A stretch of DNA of 64,000 nt, taken from assembly GCF_011758655.1 (NCBI RefSeq), contig NZ_JAAMPA010000001.1, positions 1,116,001 through 1,180,000 on the forward strand, read 5' to 3'. The position numbers were made by a program, and so were the translations under genes. A model generated the notes under the pieces. That model was not told where the DNA came from. It made no database searches and saw only the letters and a program-made list of their open reading frames with translations. Position 1 is the first letter of the stretch. The number at the start of each line of letters is the position of its first letter. Below, piece after piece: positions 35,803 to 43,466 of this stretch. The stretch comes from Modestobacter marinus. Lineage in GTDB: Bacteria > Actinomycetota > Actinomycetes > Mycobacteriales > Geodermatophilaceae.

Positions 35803-35831
35803 ACCATACTGACAATGATTCTCAATCCCAA
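35803..35831 (-). promoter_or_regulatory. aztD promoter
   Basis: On the minus strand: TTGGGA (35826-35831), a 17-base spacer, TATGGT (35803-35808), then seven bases to ATG 35795. The spacer is occupied by the Zur-like box. Confidence 0.65.
35810..35824. promoter_or_regulatory. Zur-like box in the aztD promoter
   Basis: TGACAATGATTCTCA is a 7-1-7 inverted repeat with one mismatch, close to the actinobacterial Zur consensus TGAAAATCATTTTCA. Confidence 0.75.
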
Positions 35832-35839
35832 CATCGGTC

Positions 35840-36736
35840 TCAACCCAGTCCGTCGACGATCGCCTCGGTGTTGGCGCGCATCATCTGCAGGTAGGTGTCC
35901 GCGCCGCCCCCGTCCGCGGTCAGCGACTCGGTGAACAGCGGGACGACCGCGACGTCCAGCCCGGCCTGCTCGGCGAGCACCTGTGCCAGCCGGTCCGGCT
36001 GCGAGGAGTCGGCGAAGATCGTCGGCACGCCGGCCTGCCGGACGGCGGTGGCCAGCTCGTCGAGGTCGCTGGCGCTGGGCGAGGCCAGCGTGGTGCCGCT
36101 GGGGATCACCGCACCCACCACGGTGAAGTCGAAGCGCTCGGCGAGGTAGCCGAAGACGTGGTGGTTGGTCACCAGGGCGCGGCGCTCCGGCGGGAGCTCG
36201 CCGAACCGCTCGGCCATCTCCGCGTCCAGCCCGGCGACCTCCCCGCGGTAGCGGTCGGCGTCGGTGGCCAGCCGGCCGTCGTCGAGGCCGTCGACGTCGG
36301 CCAGCGCGTCGGTCACCCCGTCGACGACGGCGAGCACCTGCTGGGGATCGGTCCAGAAGTGCGGGTCGATGCCGGAGTCGTCCTCGGTGGTCCACTCGAC
36401 CGGCTCGACGAACTCCCCGGCCTCCACCACGGTCACCCCGTCCCCCCGGGCGGCCTCGACGTGCCGCGCCACGCCCTCCTCCAACCCCAGGCCGTTGGCG
36501 ACGAGCAGGTCGGCCTCGCGCATCCGGGCGGCCAGCTGCGCCGACACCTCGAAGGAGTGCGGGTCGGCGCCGGCCGGCATGAGCGTCAGCACCTCGGCCT
36601 GCTCGCCCACCAGCTCGCCGACGACGTCGCCGAGGATGTTCGTCGTCACCACCACCAGGGGCCGGTCGTCGGCGGCGGCGCCACCACAGCCGGCGAGCAA
36701 CGCCCCCGTGACGAACAGTGCGGCCGCGCGCCTCAC
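35840..36736 (-). CDS. aztC: Zinc ABC transporter substrate-binding lipoprotein
   Basis: A cluster A-I metal-binding protein of 298 aa. The lipobox is ALLAGCGG (Cys 17). Expected zinc ligands are in place: H60 in GADPHSFEVS, H125 in GIDPHFWTDP, H191 in TNHHVFGYLAERF and D242 in IFADSSQPD. The His-rich loop of ZnuA is replaced by a short acidic segment TTEDDSG, as in AztC-type proteins that use a chaperone. GTG 36736 overlaps the stop of the upstream propeller gene by four bases. It receives zinc from the AztD-like proteins and passes it to the AztB channel. Confidence 0.9.
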   Translation of the reverse strand: MRRAAALFVTGALLAGCGGAAADDRPLVVVTTNILGDVVGELVGEQAEVLTLMPAGADPHSFEVSAQLAARMREADLLVANGLGLEEGVARHVEAARGDGVTVVEAGEFVEPVEWTTEDDSGIDPHFWTDPQQVLAVVDGVTDALADVDGLDDGRLATDADRYRGEVAGLDAEMAERFGELPPERRALVTNHHVFGYLAERFDFTVVGAVIPSGTTLASPSASDLDELATAVRQAGVPTIFADSSQPDRLAQVLAEQAGLDVAVVPLFTESLTADGGGADTYLQMMRANTEAIVDGLG

Positions 36737-37953
36737 AGCCCGGTCTCCGCGAGGTGCGCCGGTTCGACCTCGGTGGCGAACGTCCGGGCCACCCGGGCGC
36801 CGTCGGCGTAGTCGACCTCGATCAGCCGGTCGCCACCGGGCACGTTGACGTAGGCGCGGTCGGCGTCGACCTGCAGGTCCACCTCGGCCAGCCGGTCCAC
36901 CGGCAGCAGCGGCTCCGTCGCCGCGACCGCGCCGCCCTCGGGAGTGAGCACGACGACCCGGCCGGCGGCGTCCACGCCCACCACCCGGTCGTCGGCGTCG
37001 TCGGCGGCCACCGCGTGCACCCAGGGGGTGTCGGTGGGCACCAGCTGCCAGCTGCGGGCCCGGCTGTCCAGCACCCACACGCCACGCTGCCCGGCCGGGG
37101 CGGCAACGGACGGACGACCGGCCCGGTTGTCCAGGCCCGCCGCCCGCTCGCCCTCGGCGACCGGCTCCGGATAGGGGATCCGCTCGAACGCGATCGTGTC
37201 GCCGCCGCCCGTGGCGAGCACGGCGCCGTCGGCGCAGGAGACGACCACCCCGACCCGGGTGGGGTGCCCACCCCGGGGGTCGGCGCACTCCGCGCCGCCG
37301 CCGGGCAGCGGCTCCCCCTCGGCGTCCAGTCCGACCACCGAGTCGGCGGTGGTCGCGACCAGCCAGTTGCCCAGCGGCACCAGGGCGCCGTCGTGCGGTT
37401 CACCGCCGACGCTCGCGACCTCCTCGACCTCCCCCTGACCCAGGGCGGCCCGGTCGAGCACCACGCCGGTGCCGGTGTCCGGGGAGAAGAGGGCGGTCAG
37501 CGTCTCCGACGACGCCACCCGCACCTCCCCCGACCAGTCCAGCCTGCCGACCACCTGTGCGGGTGCGCGGTAGTAGTGCACGTGGTCGCCGTGGTCGACG
37601 GTCCAGGTGCCGGTGTCGACGACGGTCAGCTCTCCTGCGGCCTCGGAGGCGGCGAACAGGAACCGGCCGTCGGTGGCCACCGAGGAGACCTCACCCACGG
37701 ACCCCAGCTCGGCCTGCTCCTCGGTGAGCAGGTCCAGCGCGTGCACCGATCCCGCCCCGTCGAGGTAGGCCAGCTGCAGCTGGGGCTCGGTCAGCTCGGC
37801 GGCGCCCTCGACGTAGCCGTGCCCGCCGGAGGGACTCGGGGCGGCCGCGTCGTCCGAGGTGTCGTCAGCGGCGCCGGGACCGCCGGAGCCGCAGCCGGCG
37901 ACCAGCAGCACGCCGGTCAGGGCACTCAGGGCGAGGCGGGGTGGTCGGGACAC
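36733..37953 (-). CDS. Second AztD-like beta-propeller lipoprotein
   Basis: A 406 aa secreted lipoprotein (lipobox LTGVLLVAGC, Cys about 21). After an acidic, Ser-rich linker it begins with SGGHGYVEGAAELTEPQLQL, a segment typical of propellers tied to anchored-repeat or AztD-type metal ABC transporters, and continues with about seven blades. HGDHVHYYRAP (about 119-129) holds three closely spaced His and is the likely metal site. It shares the general plan of the AztD-like protein at 34554 but little sequence, so the two are not recent duplicates. Overlap with aztC (GTGA) and 24 bases from aztB place it inside the zinc operon. Confidence 0.75.
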   Translation of the reverse strand: MSRPPRLALSALTGVLLVAGCGSGGPGAADDTSDDAAAPSPSGGHGYVEGAAELTEPQLQLAYLDGAGSVHALDLLTEEQAELGSVGEVSSVATDGRFLFAASEAAGELTVVDTGTWTVDHGDHVHYYRAPAQVVGRLDWSGEVRVASSETLTALFSPDTGTGVVLDRAALGQGEVEEVASVGGEPHDGALVPLGNWLVATTADSVVGLDAEGEPLPGGGAECADPRGGHPTRVGVVVSCADGAVLATGGGDTIAFERIPYPEPVAEGERAAGLDNRAGRPSVAAPAGQRGVWVLDSRARSWQLVPTDTPWVHAVAADDADDRVVGVDAAGRVVVLTPEGGAVAATEPLLPVDRLAEVDLQVDADRAYVNVPGGDRLIEVDYADGARVARTFATEVEPAHLAETGL

Positions 37954-37977
37954 GGGAGGACTCCAGACATCGGGGGG

Positions 37978-38793
37978 TCAGCGGGGGACGACGGCGCGCG
38001 CGGCGACCGAGAGGGCCACCAGGCCCACCGCGGAGAAGGCGATGGAGGCACCGCCGGCGGTACCGGCGTGCCAGGACAGCAGCAGGCCGGCGAGCACGGC
38101 CGCGGCCCCGAAGAGCGCACCCAGCGCCATGGTCGAGGGCAGCCGGTCGGTCCACTGGCGGGCCGCGGCAGCCGGGGCGAGCAGCAGCGCGACCACCAGC
38201 AGGGTGCCGAGCGCCTGGTAGGAGGTGACGACCGCGGCCGTCACCAGCAGCACCATCGCGACGTGCGCCGCGCGTGGCCGCAGGCCCAGGGTGGCCGCCG
38301 TGCGCGGGTCGAAGGCAAGCGCGACGAACGGCCGGTGCAGCAGCGCCGTGGCCCCGACCAGGACGACCAGGGCGACGGCGAGCAGCAGCAGGTCGGCCGA
38401 GCGGATGGCCAGGACGTCGCCGAACAGGATCGCCGTGACGTCGGTGGCGAACGACCTCGACCGGGACACGATGGCGACGCCGAGCGAGAGCATGCCGACG
38501 AACAGCAGCCCGATCGCCGTGTCGTGCGACAGGCCGGCCCGCCGGGACACCGCGCCGACCCCCGCGCTCATCAGCCCGGCGCTCACCGCCGCGCCGACCA
38601 GCGGTGGCCAGCCGGCGAGCACCGCCACCGCGACACCGGGCAGCATGCCGTGGGCCAGCGCCTCCCCGAGGAAGGCCAGGCCGCGGACGACCACCCAGGT
38701 GCCGACCACCGCGCAGGTGACCGCGGCCAGCACGCCGCCCAGCAGCGCCCGTTGCATGAACGGGAGCAGGAGCGGGTCGATCAGCCAGGCCAC
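37978..38793 (-). CDS. aztB: Zinc ABC transporter permease
   Basis: An integral membrane channel of the ABC-3 (ZnuB/MntB) family, 271 aa with about eight helices. Family features: FMQRALLGGVLAAVTCAVVGTWVVVRGLAFLGEALAHG at the start, GIVSRSRS and a GTLLVVALLLAPAAAARQWT segment that faces the ATPase. GTG 38793 follows TAAGGT (38800-38805) by six bases, so a leaderless start is likely; the Zur-like box fills the spacer of this promoter. First gene of the minus-strand zinc operon. Confidence 0.9.
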   Translation of the reverse strand: MAWLIDPLLLPFMQRALLGGVLAAVTCAVVGTWVVVRGLAFLGEALAHGMLPGVAVAVLAGWPPLVGAAVSAGLMSAGVGAVSRRAGLSHDTAIGLLFVGMLSLGVAIVSRSRSFATDVTAILFGDVLAIRSADLLLLAVALVVLVGATALLHRPFVALAFDPRTAATLGLRPRAAHVAMVLLVTAAVVTSYQALGTLLVVALLLAPAAAARQWTDRLPSTMALGALFGAAAVLAGLLLSWHAGTAGGASIAFSAVGLVALSVAARAVVPR

Positions 38794-38799
38794 ACCCGC

Positions 38800-38834
38800 A
38801 CCTTACCGAGAACGATTCTCAGTCCTGTTAGCCT
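38800..38834. promoter_or_regulatory. Divergent aztB/aztA promoters
   Basis: Minus strand: -10 TAAGGT (38800-38805) six bases before the aztB GTG. Plus strand: -10 TAGCCT (38829-38834) six bases before the aztA GTG at 38841. A single Zur-like box (38807-38821) lies between the two -10 elements and can block both. Confidence 0.6.
38807..38821. promoter_or_regulatory. Zur-like box between aztB and aztA
   Basis: CGAGAACGATTCTCA reads TGAGAATCGTTCTCG on the other strand, a near-perfect 7-1-7 inverted repeat related to the box at 35810. Confidence 0.75.
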
Positions 38835-38840
38835 GGTCCG

Positions 38841-39503
38841 GTGCTGGCCGTGCATGACCTGAGCGTCCGCCGCGGCGCCGTCCTCGCGTTGGACGGCGTG
38901 ACGACCGGGCTCCGGGCCGGGACGGTGACGGCGCTGGTGGGCCCGAACGGAGCAGGGAAGTCGACCTTGCTCGACGTCCTGGCCGGGGTGCTGCCGCCGA
39001 CCGGCGGCCGCATCGAGCGCCCCCGCGGGTCGAGCGTGGCGTACGTGCCACAGCACGGCACCGTCAGCGCCCAGCTGCCCCTCACCGTCGGGGACACGCT
39101 GGCCATGGGCTGCTGGCGGGAGCGCGGGCCGTGGCGGCGGCTGCGCCGGTCCGACCGCGCCCGGATCGCCGAGTGCGCGGACCGGCTGGGCCTCACTCCC
39201 CTGCTGCACCGACCGCTGGCGGCCGTCTCCGGCGGACAGCGACAGCGGGCCCTGGTCGCCCAGGGCCTGGTCGCGCGGGCCGACGTCCTGCTCGTCGACG
39301 AGCCCACCGCCGGGGTCGACGCCGCGACGCAGGACGCCCTCCTGGACGCCCTGCGGGCAGAGGCCGGGCGGGGTGCGGCCGTGCTGCACGCCACCCACGA
39401 GGACGCCGCGGTGGCCCACGCCGACACCGTGCTGGCACTCGACCAGGGGCGCGTGGTCGCCGACGGCCCGGCCACGATCCCGGGCAGTGGAGGCCGGCGA
39501 TGA
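38841..39503 (+). CDS. aztA: Zinc ABC transporter ATP-binding protein
   Basis: A 220 aa ABC ATPase that powers the zinc permease. Walker A GPNGAGKST (34-42), Q-loop in YVPQHG, signature VSGGQRQRA (about 130), Walker B DVLLVDEPTAG and a switch His in LHATHEDAA. GTG 38841 is probably leaderless. It is transcribed away from aztB and the rest of the zinc genes but shares their Zur-like box. Confidence 0.9.
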   Translation: MLAVHDLSVRRGAVLALDGVTTGLRAGTVTALVGPNGAGKSTLLDVLAGVLPPTGGRIERPRGSSVAYVPQHGTVSAQLPLTVGDTLAMGCWRERGPWRRLRRSDRARIAECADRLGLTPLLHRPLAAVSGGQRQRALVAQGLVARADVLLVDEPTAGVDAATQDALLDALRAEAGRGAAVLHATHEDAAVAHADTVLALDQGRVVADGPATIPGSGGRR

Positions 39504-39543
39504 GCTCCACCACGGATCGGAGCCGGCTCCCACCCGCGCCGCC

Positions 39544-39565
39544 GCGCGGCTGACGTCAGCTGCGC
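39544..39565. terminator. Palindrome at the aztA/TetR convergent end
   Basis: GCGCGGCTGAC (39544-39554) is mirrored by GTCAGCTGCGC (39555-39565) with one mismatch and no loop. It overlaps the TetR stop and may end both transcripts. Confidence 0.4.
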
Positions 39566-40254
39566 CGGGAGCTCCAGCCCTGGACGCGCAGCCGGTCGAA
39601 GCCGTCCAGCAGCAGGTCCAGCGCGAACTCGAACTCGAACTGCTCGTCACACCCCCCGCCGACGCCGGACAGGTCGCCACCGGTCGCCGCGACCGCGATC
39701 TCCAGGATGTGCGGGTACCGCTCGGCGAACTCCGCCGCCAGCGCCTGCTGCTCCGCGACAGAGGGGGTCGCCGCGTCCGCGGCCGGCGGCTCGTAGAACA
39801 GCTCGGGGCTGAAGCCCCAGATCCGGTTGCCCAGCGCGTGCATCACGTGGTGGGTGAGGTCGGCGGAGAACCCGCCACGACGGAAGGCGCCGGCCAGCGA
39901 GTCCATGTGGCCGAGCACCGTCGGCGTCCGGTGGGTGCGGGACTCGATCGCCTGTCGAGCCCAGGGATGGCGCAGCACCGCCTGCCGGGCGGACAGCACC
40001 CGCGCCCGCACCGCGGCCTGCCAGTCCAGCGCCGGATCAGCCGGGTCGATCTCGGCGAGGACGACGTCGACCATGCCGTCCAGCAGCTGGTCCTTGTTCG
40101 CCACGTGCTTGTACAGCGCCATCGGGACGACGCCGAGCTCCTGGGCCAGCCGCCGCATGCTCACCGCCTCGACGCCCGCGACGTCGGCGAGGTCGACCGC
40201 GGCACGCAGCACCCGCTCGGTACTCAGTGGTGCGCGCCGCGCGGGAGGAGCCAC
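39556..40254 (-). CDS. TetR-family regulator (TetR_C class)
   Basis: A 232 aa repressor. HTH at about 10-55: STERVLRAAVDLADVAGVEAV, MRRLAQELGVVPMALYKHVANKDQLLDGM; the C-terminal part (about 75-220) has the tetracyclin-repressor-like fold. GTG 40254 lies six bases after TAGGTT (40261-40266), so it is likely leaderless. Two perfect 17-base palindromes in the divergent region make it the near-certain regulator of the DUF2306 membrane gene and of itself. Confidence 0.9.
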   Translation of the reverse strand: MAPPARRAPLSTERVLRAAVDLADVAGVEAVSMRRLAQELGVVPMALYKHVANKDQLLDGMVDVVLAEIDPADPALDWQAAVRARVLSARQAVLRHPWARQAIESRTHRTPTVLGHMDSLAGAFRRGGFSADLTHHVMHALGNRIWGFSPELFYEPPAADAATPSVAEQQALAAEFAERYPHILEIAVAATGGDLSGVGGGCDEQFEFEFALDLLLDGFDRLRVQGWSSRRS

Positions 40255-40271
40255 GGCGGCAACCTACCTCC

Positions 40272-40300
40272 TTGACAGGTGTACGGCGTACACCTACGTT
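40272..40300 (+). promoter_or_regulatory. DUF2306 gene promoter
   Basis: TTGACA (40272-40277), a 17-base spacer and TACGTT (40295-40300). The spacer is, base for base, operator O1. Confidence 0.75.
40278..40294. promoter_or_regulatory. TetR operator O1
   Basis: GGTGTACGGCGTACACC, a perfect palindrome apart from its centre, fills the whole spacer between -35 and -10. Confidence 0.85.
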
Positions 40301-40310
40301 CCTCGTCATG

Positions 40311-40327
40311 GGTGTACGCCGTACACC
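40311..40327. promoter_or_regulatory. TetR operator O2
   Basis: GGTGTACGCCGTACACC, a second copy 33 bases downstream of O1, just after the expected transcription start. Confidence 0.85.
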
Positions 40328-40347
40328 CGCGATGGGGAGAGGGCGTC

Positions 40348-41025
40348 ATGGCCTCGAGAAGTGCGGACAGGCGCCAGTGGTGGGTCCTCGCCGGGCTCCT
40401 CCTGCTCGGGCTGGTCCCGGTGCTCGCCGGTGCGGCCCGGGTGACCGATCTGGCCGGCGATCCGCAGGTGACCGCGGCCAACGCCCGGTTCGTCGCCGCA
40501 CCGGTACCGGTCGTGGTGCACATCGTCAGCGCCACCGTGTACACGCTGCTGGGGGCCTTCCAGTTCGCACCGCGGATCCGCCGGCGCCGGCCCGCCTGGC
40601 ACCGGCGGGCCGGCCGGGTGCTGGTCCTCGCCGGGCTCGCGGCGGCGCTGTCGGGGGTGTGGATGACGCTGTCCTACGCGCGCCCGGCGGGTGACGACGT
40701 GCTGCTGACGCCGATCCGGCTGTTCTTCGGCGTGGCCATGGCCGGGTGCATCGTGCTCGGGGTGGTGGCCATCCGGCGGCGGGACGTGCCGGACCACCGC
40801 GCCTGGATGGCCCGCGGCTACGCGATCGGCCTGGGTGCCGGGACGCAGGTGCTCACCCACCTGCCCTGGGTGTTCCTGGGCAGCGAGCCCGGCGGCGGTG
40901 GCCGGGTGGTGGCGATGCTGGCCGGCTGGGTGGTGAACCTGGCGGTGGTCGAGTGGGCACTGCGACGCCGGCCGGCCGCGCCACCCCGGGTGGCCCGGGT
41001 GCCCGCCGCCGCCTCCGGCGTCTGA
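40348..41025 (+). CDS. DUF2306-family membrane protein
   Basis: A 225 aa integral membrane protein with about six helices. Family marks are FVAAPVPVVVHIVSATVYTLLGAFQF, a conserved RRRRPAWHRRAGRVL between helices, and RDVPDHRAWMARGYAIGLGAGTQ. The conserved His residues (HRRAGR, DHRAWM) could bind metal or haem; no biochemical role is established. ATG 40348 has GGGGAGAGGG as SD. It is under tight control by the divergent TetR, so it probably answers a small-molecule stress. Confidence 0.87.
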   Translation: MASRSADRRQWWVLAGLLLLGLVPVLAGAARVTDLAGDPQVTAANARFVAAPVPVVVHIVSATVYTLLGAFQFAPRIRRRRPAWHRRAGRVLVLAGLAAALSGVWMTLSYARPAGDDVLLTPIRLFFGVAMAGCIVLGVVAIRRRDVPDHRAWMARGYAIGLGAGTQVLTHLPWVFLGSEPGGGGRVVAMLAGWVVNLAVVEWALRRRPAAPPRVARVPAAASGV

Positions 41026-41092
41026 TCCGGGAGGCGCCGGGACCGCGCCGCTGAGGATCCTCGTGACGAACCGGTTCCGGCGGCGCGGGAGG

Positions 41093-41102
41093 CTGCCGAT
41101 GA
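41093..41102 (+). promoter_or_regulatory. CTGCCGATGA decamer, second copy
   Basis: CTGCCGATGA ends seven bases before ATG 41110, exactly as upstream of the paralogue at 8828. Confidence 0.4.
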
Positions 41103-41109
41103 CGACGAC

Positions 41110-41442
41110 ATGAGCATCCACGCTGCCGCCGAGCACACCGCCACGGACGTGCAGGCCATCGAGGAGATGGCCACCGCCGTCCTGGCGTCCATCGCGCGCA
41201 TCCACGCCGACGGCCTCGCCGCCGTCGCCACCATCGCCGAGGACCCGGCCTCGGTCCGGGTGCCGCTGCCCGAGGCGGCGGCACCGGTGGCCGAGCCGGT
41301 CCAGGCGGAGGCAGCCGAGCCCACGGTGGAGGCCGCGCCCGAGCCGATCCAGGTCATCCACGCGGCACCGCCGCTGCCGCCCCGGGGCCGCCACCTGGCC
41401 GAGGCCCTGACCGACCAGCTCCCCGCCCAGCACGCCGCCTGA
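41110..41442 (+). CDS. Small Ala-rich helical protein, paralogue of the 8828 gene
   Basis: A 110 aa protein with no signal peptide or membrane segment. A long helix at about 15-48 (IEEMATAVLASIARIHADGL) matches the gene at 8828. A Pro/Ala/Glu-rich tail follows and the C terminus is PRGRHLAEALTDQLPAQHAA. The paralogue lacks this tail. Function unknown. The shared decamer upstream suggests joint regulation. Confidence 0.6.
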   Translation: MSIHAAAEHTATDVQAIEEMATAVLASIARIHADGLAAVATIAEDPASVRVPLPEAAAPVAEPVQAEAAEPTVEAAPEPIQVIHAAPPLPPRGRHLAEALTDQLPAQHAA

Positions 41443-41462
41443 CGACCGCGCACAGCGGCGAC

Positions 41463-42098
41463 TCAGCCCATGGTGAGCTCGCCGGCCGGCACCTCGACGT
41501 GGTAGCCGAGTTCCGTCAGCGCGGTGGCCTGGTCGGCGGGCAGCGACAGGCCCTCGACGAAGCCGTCGCCGTTCGGCACGACCTCGCCGGTGAAGGACAC
41601 CCGGTCACCGGGGTTGACGTCCATCGGGGACTCGCCCTGCCCGACCAGCTGCACCCAGATCTTGGCCGTCTCGGTGCCGATCCAGAAGCCCTCGTCGGTG
41701 GGGACGGCGAACACCGGCACCTGGGTGGCCACGGCCGGCTCGTCGGGCAGCTCGGCGAGCGCGGCCTGGGGGTCTGCCCCGGTCAGCAGCTGCGGGATCG
41801 CGACGTCGCCGGCCACGAACGAGCCCGGCACGGCGGCACCGGCGCCGGTCGAGTCCGCAGCGTCACCCTCCGTCATCTCGGTCTCCGACATCTCCGACTC
41901 CGACATCTCGGTCTCCTCCTCGAGGAGGTTCGCGTCCTCCTCGACGACGTCGGTGTCCCCGACGCCCACCTCGTCGTCCGAACCGCAACCGGTGAGGACG
42001 AGGGCGAGGGCGGCAGCACCGGTGACGGGCACCGAGACGAGGCGGCTGCGCCGACCGGGACGGACGGCGGACGAGCGGAGCAGGGTGGAGGTGCGCAT
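41463..42098 (-). CDS. Secreted lipoprotein with OB-like domain, paralogue of 47441-48088
   Basis: A 211 aa lipoprotein (lipobox ALALVLTGC, Cys about 38). An acidic spacer follows with a short repeat of MSESEMSETEMTEG. The C-terminal domain (about 90-211) contains EPAVATQVPVFAVPTDEGFW, GDRVSFTGEVVPNGDGFVEG and LPADQATALTELGYHVEVPAGE; the pattern of short strands resembles an OB-fold. It is 6 kb from a very similar gene; their C-terminal domains, promoters and signal peptides match but the linkers do not. Role unknown. Confidence 0.7.
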   Translation of the reverse strand: MRTSTLLRSSAVRPGRRSRLVSVPVTGAAALALVLTGCGSDDEVGVGDTDVVEEDANLLEEETEMSESEMSETEMTEGDAADSTGAGAAVPGSFVAGDVAIPQLLTGADPQAALAELPDEPAVATQVPVFAVPTDEGFWIGTETAKIWVQLVGQGESPMDVNPGDRVSFTGEVVPNGDGFVEGLSLPADQATALTELGYHVEVPAGELTMG

Positions 42099-42245
42099 GA
42101 CGATCTCCTCACCGGGCCGCGACGGGCCCAGGACGTGGTCTGTCGGCTGGGGGCGGTCGCCGCTCCTGATCCGGGCGGCCCGCGACACAGTGGGTGCCCA
42201 CCGGATCGGCCCGTGCACGAACCCGACACCGACCGTCACCGGATC
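41463..42245 (-). repeat. Segmental duplication, copy 1 of 2
   Basis: The lipoprotein gene and about 150 bases upstream match the segment 47441-48240. Upstream, the shared stretches include GGTGCGCATGACGATCTCCT and CACCGTCACCGGATCGAGACC-like ends. The order and spacing are kept, with scattered substitutions. Confidence 0.75.
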
Positions 42246-42299
42246 GAGACCTCCTACGCCACGTCCCCCGCGGCCTGCGGGGGCGCCCCGCCGGGTGGT

Positions 42300-42333
42300 G
42301 ACCGGGGTCGTCCGGCGAGGGCGGACCCCGGTC
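42300..42333 (-). terminator. Hairpin after the aminotransferase gene
   Basis: GACCGGGGTC (42300-42309) pairs with GACCCCGGTC (42324-42333), a 10-base stem with a 14-base loop just beyond the aminotransferase stop at 42351. Confidence 0.6.
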
Positions 42334-42350
42334 GGCGCAGACCGGTGCGA

Positions 42351-43466
42351 TCAGGCCTGGGCGGCCGTCGCACCGAGGAGGGACAGGGCGTCGTCCACCC
42401 GCTGCAGCGCGACCGGCGTGGTCGTCGCGTGCACGCTCAGCCGCACCCGCTCGCCGTGCCGGGTGCAGGTGACCCCGGCCCGGCCCAGGGCCGCGTGCAG
42501 CTCCGCACCGTCGACGCCGGGCACCCGGAACGCCACGATCCCGGCGCGCGCGGCCCGCTCCCGGGACGAGGTGACGAGCACCCCGCGCCGGTCCAGCAGC
42601 TCCAGCAGCTCGTCGACCCGCGCGGAGATCCGGCCGGCGACCCACGCGGGGCCGGCGGCCTCGAGCAGCTCCAGCCCCGCGGCCAGGCAGGCCTGCGCGA
42701 CCGGGCTGGTGTTCGTGGTGCTGAACCGGGCCGCCCCCTCGGCCAGCGGGTGCTCCTCCCCGTCGTAGCCGGTGGCGTCCTGCACCCCGGTCCAGCCGGC
42801 CAGCAGCGGGTCCAGCCGCTCCAGCGCCCGGTCGGAGACCGCGACCACCCCCGTGCTCCAGCCGCTGCGCAACCACTTCTGCCCACCGGCGACCAGCACG
42901 TCGGCCGCCGTCCAGTCCTCGTCCACGGCGCCGAGGCCCTGGATCGCGTCCACGACCAGCAGCCGCTCCCCCAGCACCTCGCGCAGCCCGGGCAGGTCGG
43001 CCCGGAAGCCGGTGGCGAAGTCGACGGCGCTGACCACGAGCGCCGCCGCGTCGGAGCCGGGCAGGGCGGTCCGGACGGCGTCCGGCGTCACCGGCCCGGC
43101 CGGCAGCGGCACGACGCCGACCCGCCCGGCCGACGCCGCGCGCCACCACGGGTAGAGGTTCGCCGGGAACTCCGCCGGGCTGACCAGCACCGGGCCGTGC
43201 ACCGCGAACGCCGCCTGGAACAGCCCGGCCGAGGTGCTCGGCGAGTAGGCGACGTTGCCCGGCGGGAAGCCGAGCAGCCGGGACGCCGCGGCCAGCGCCC
43301 GGCCCTCGGCGCCCATCAGCTCGTCGACCGTGCCCAGCCCGGCGGCCGACACCGCGGCCAGCGCCGCGGTGCCGGCCTCGACCACCGGCCGGGACGGCGG
43401 GCCGACCCGGGCGAAGTCCAGGTAGCCCTCGTCCTCGGCGAAGGAGGACAGGTAACCAGCGCTCAC
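42351..43466 (-). CDS. Class V PLP-dependent aminotransferase
   Basis: A 371 aa fold-type I enzyme related to cysteine desulfurases and isopenicillin-N-epimerase-like proteins. The Schiff-base Lys is in [10 protein letters not shown] (about residue 195); the cofactor region is VDAIQGLG, and SPSTSAGLF is near the N terminus. The active-site Cys loop of desulfurases is not seen, so a transaminase, lyase or racemase is more likely. GTG 43466 overlaps the ABC ATPase stop by four bases. It is last in an operon for a polar amino-acid importer, so it may act on the imported compound. Confidence 0.87.
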   Translation of the reverse strand: MSAGYLSSFAEDEGYLDFARVGPPSRPVVEAGTAALAAVSAAGLGTVDELMGAEGRALAAASRLLGFPPGNVAYSPSTSAGLFQAAFAVHGPVLVSPAEFPANLYPWWRAASAGRVGVVPLPAGPVTPDAVRTALPGSDAAALVVSAVDFATGFRADLPGLREVLGERLLVVDAIQGLGAVDEDWTAADVLVAGGQKWLRSGWSTGVVAVSDRALERLDPLLAGWTGVQDATGYDGEEHPLAEGAARFSTTNTSPVAQACLAAGLELLEAAGPAWVAGRISARVDELLELLDRRGVLVTSSRERAARAGIVAFRVPGVDGAELHAALGRAGVTCTRHGERVRLSVHATTTPVALQRVDDALSLLGATAAQA

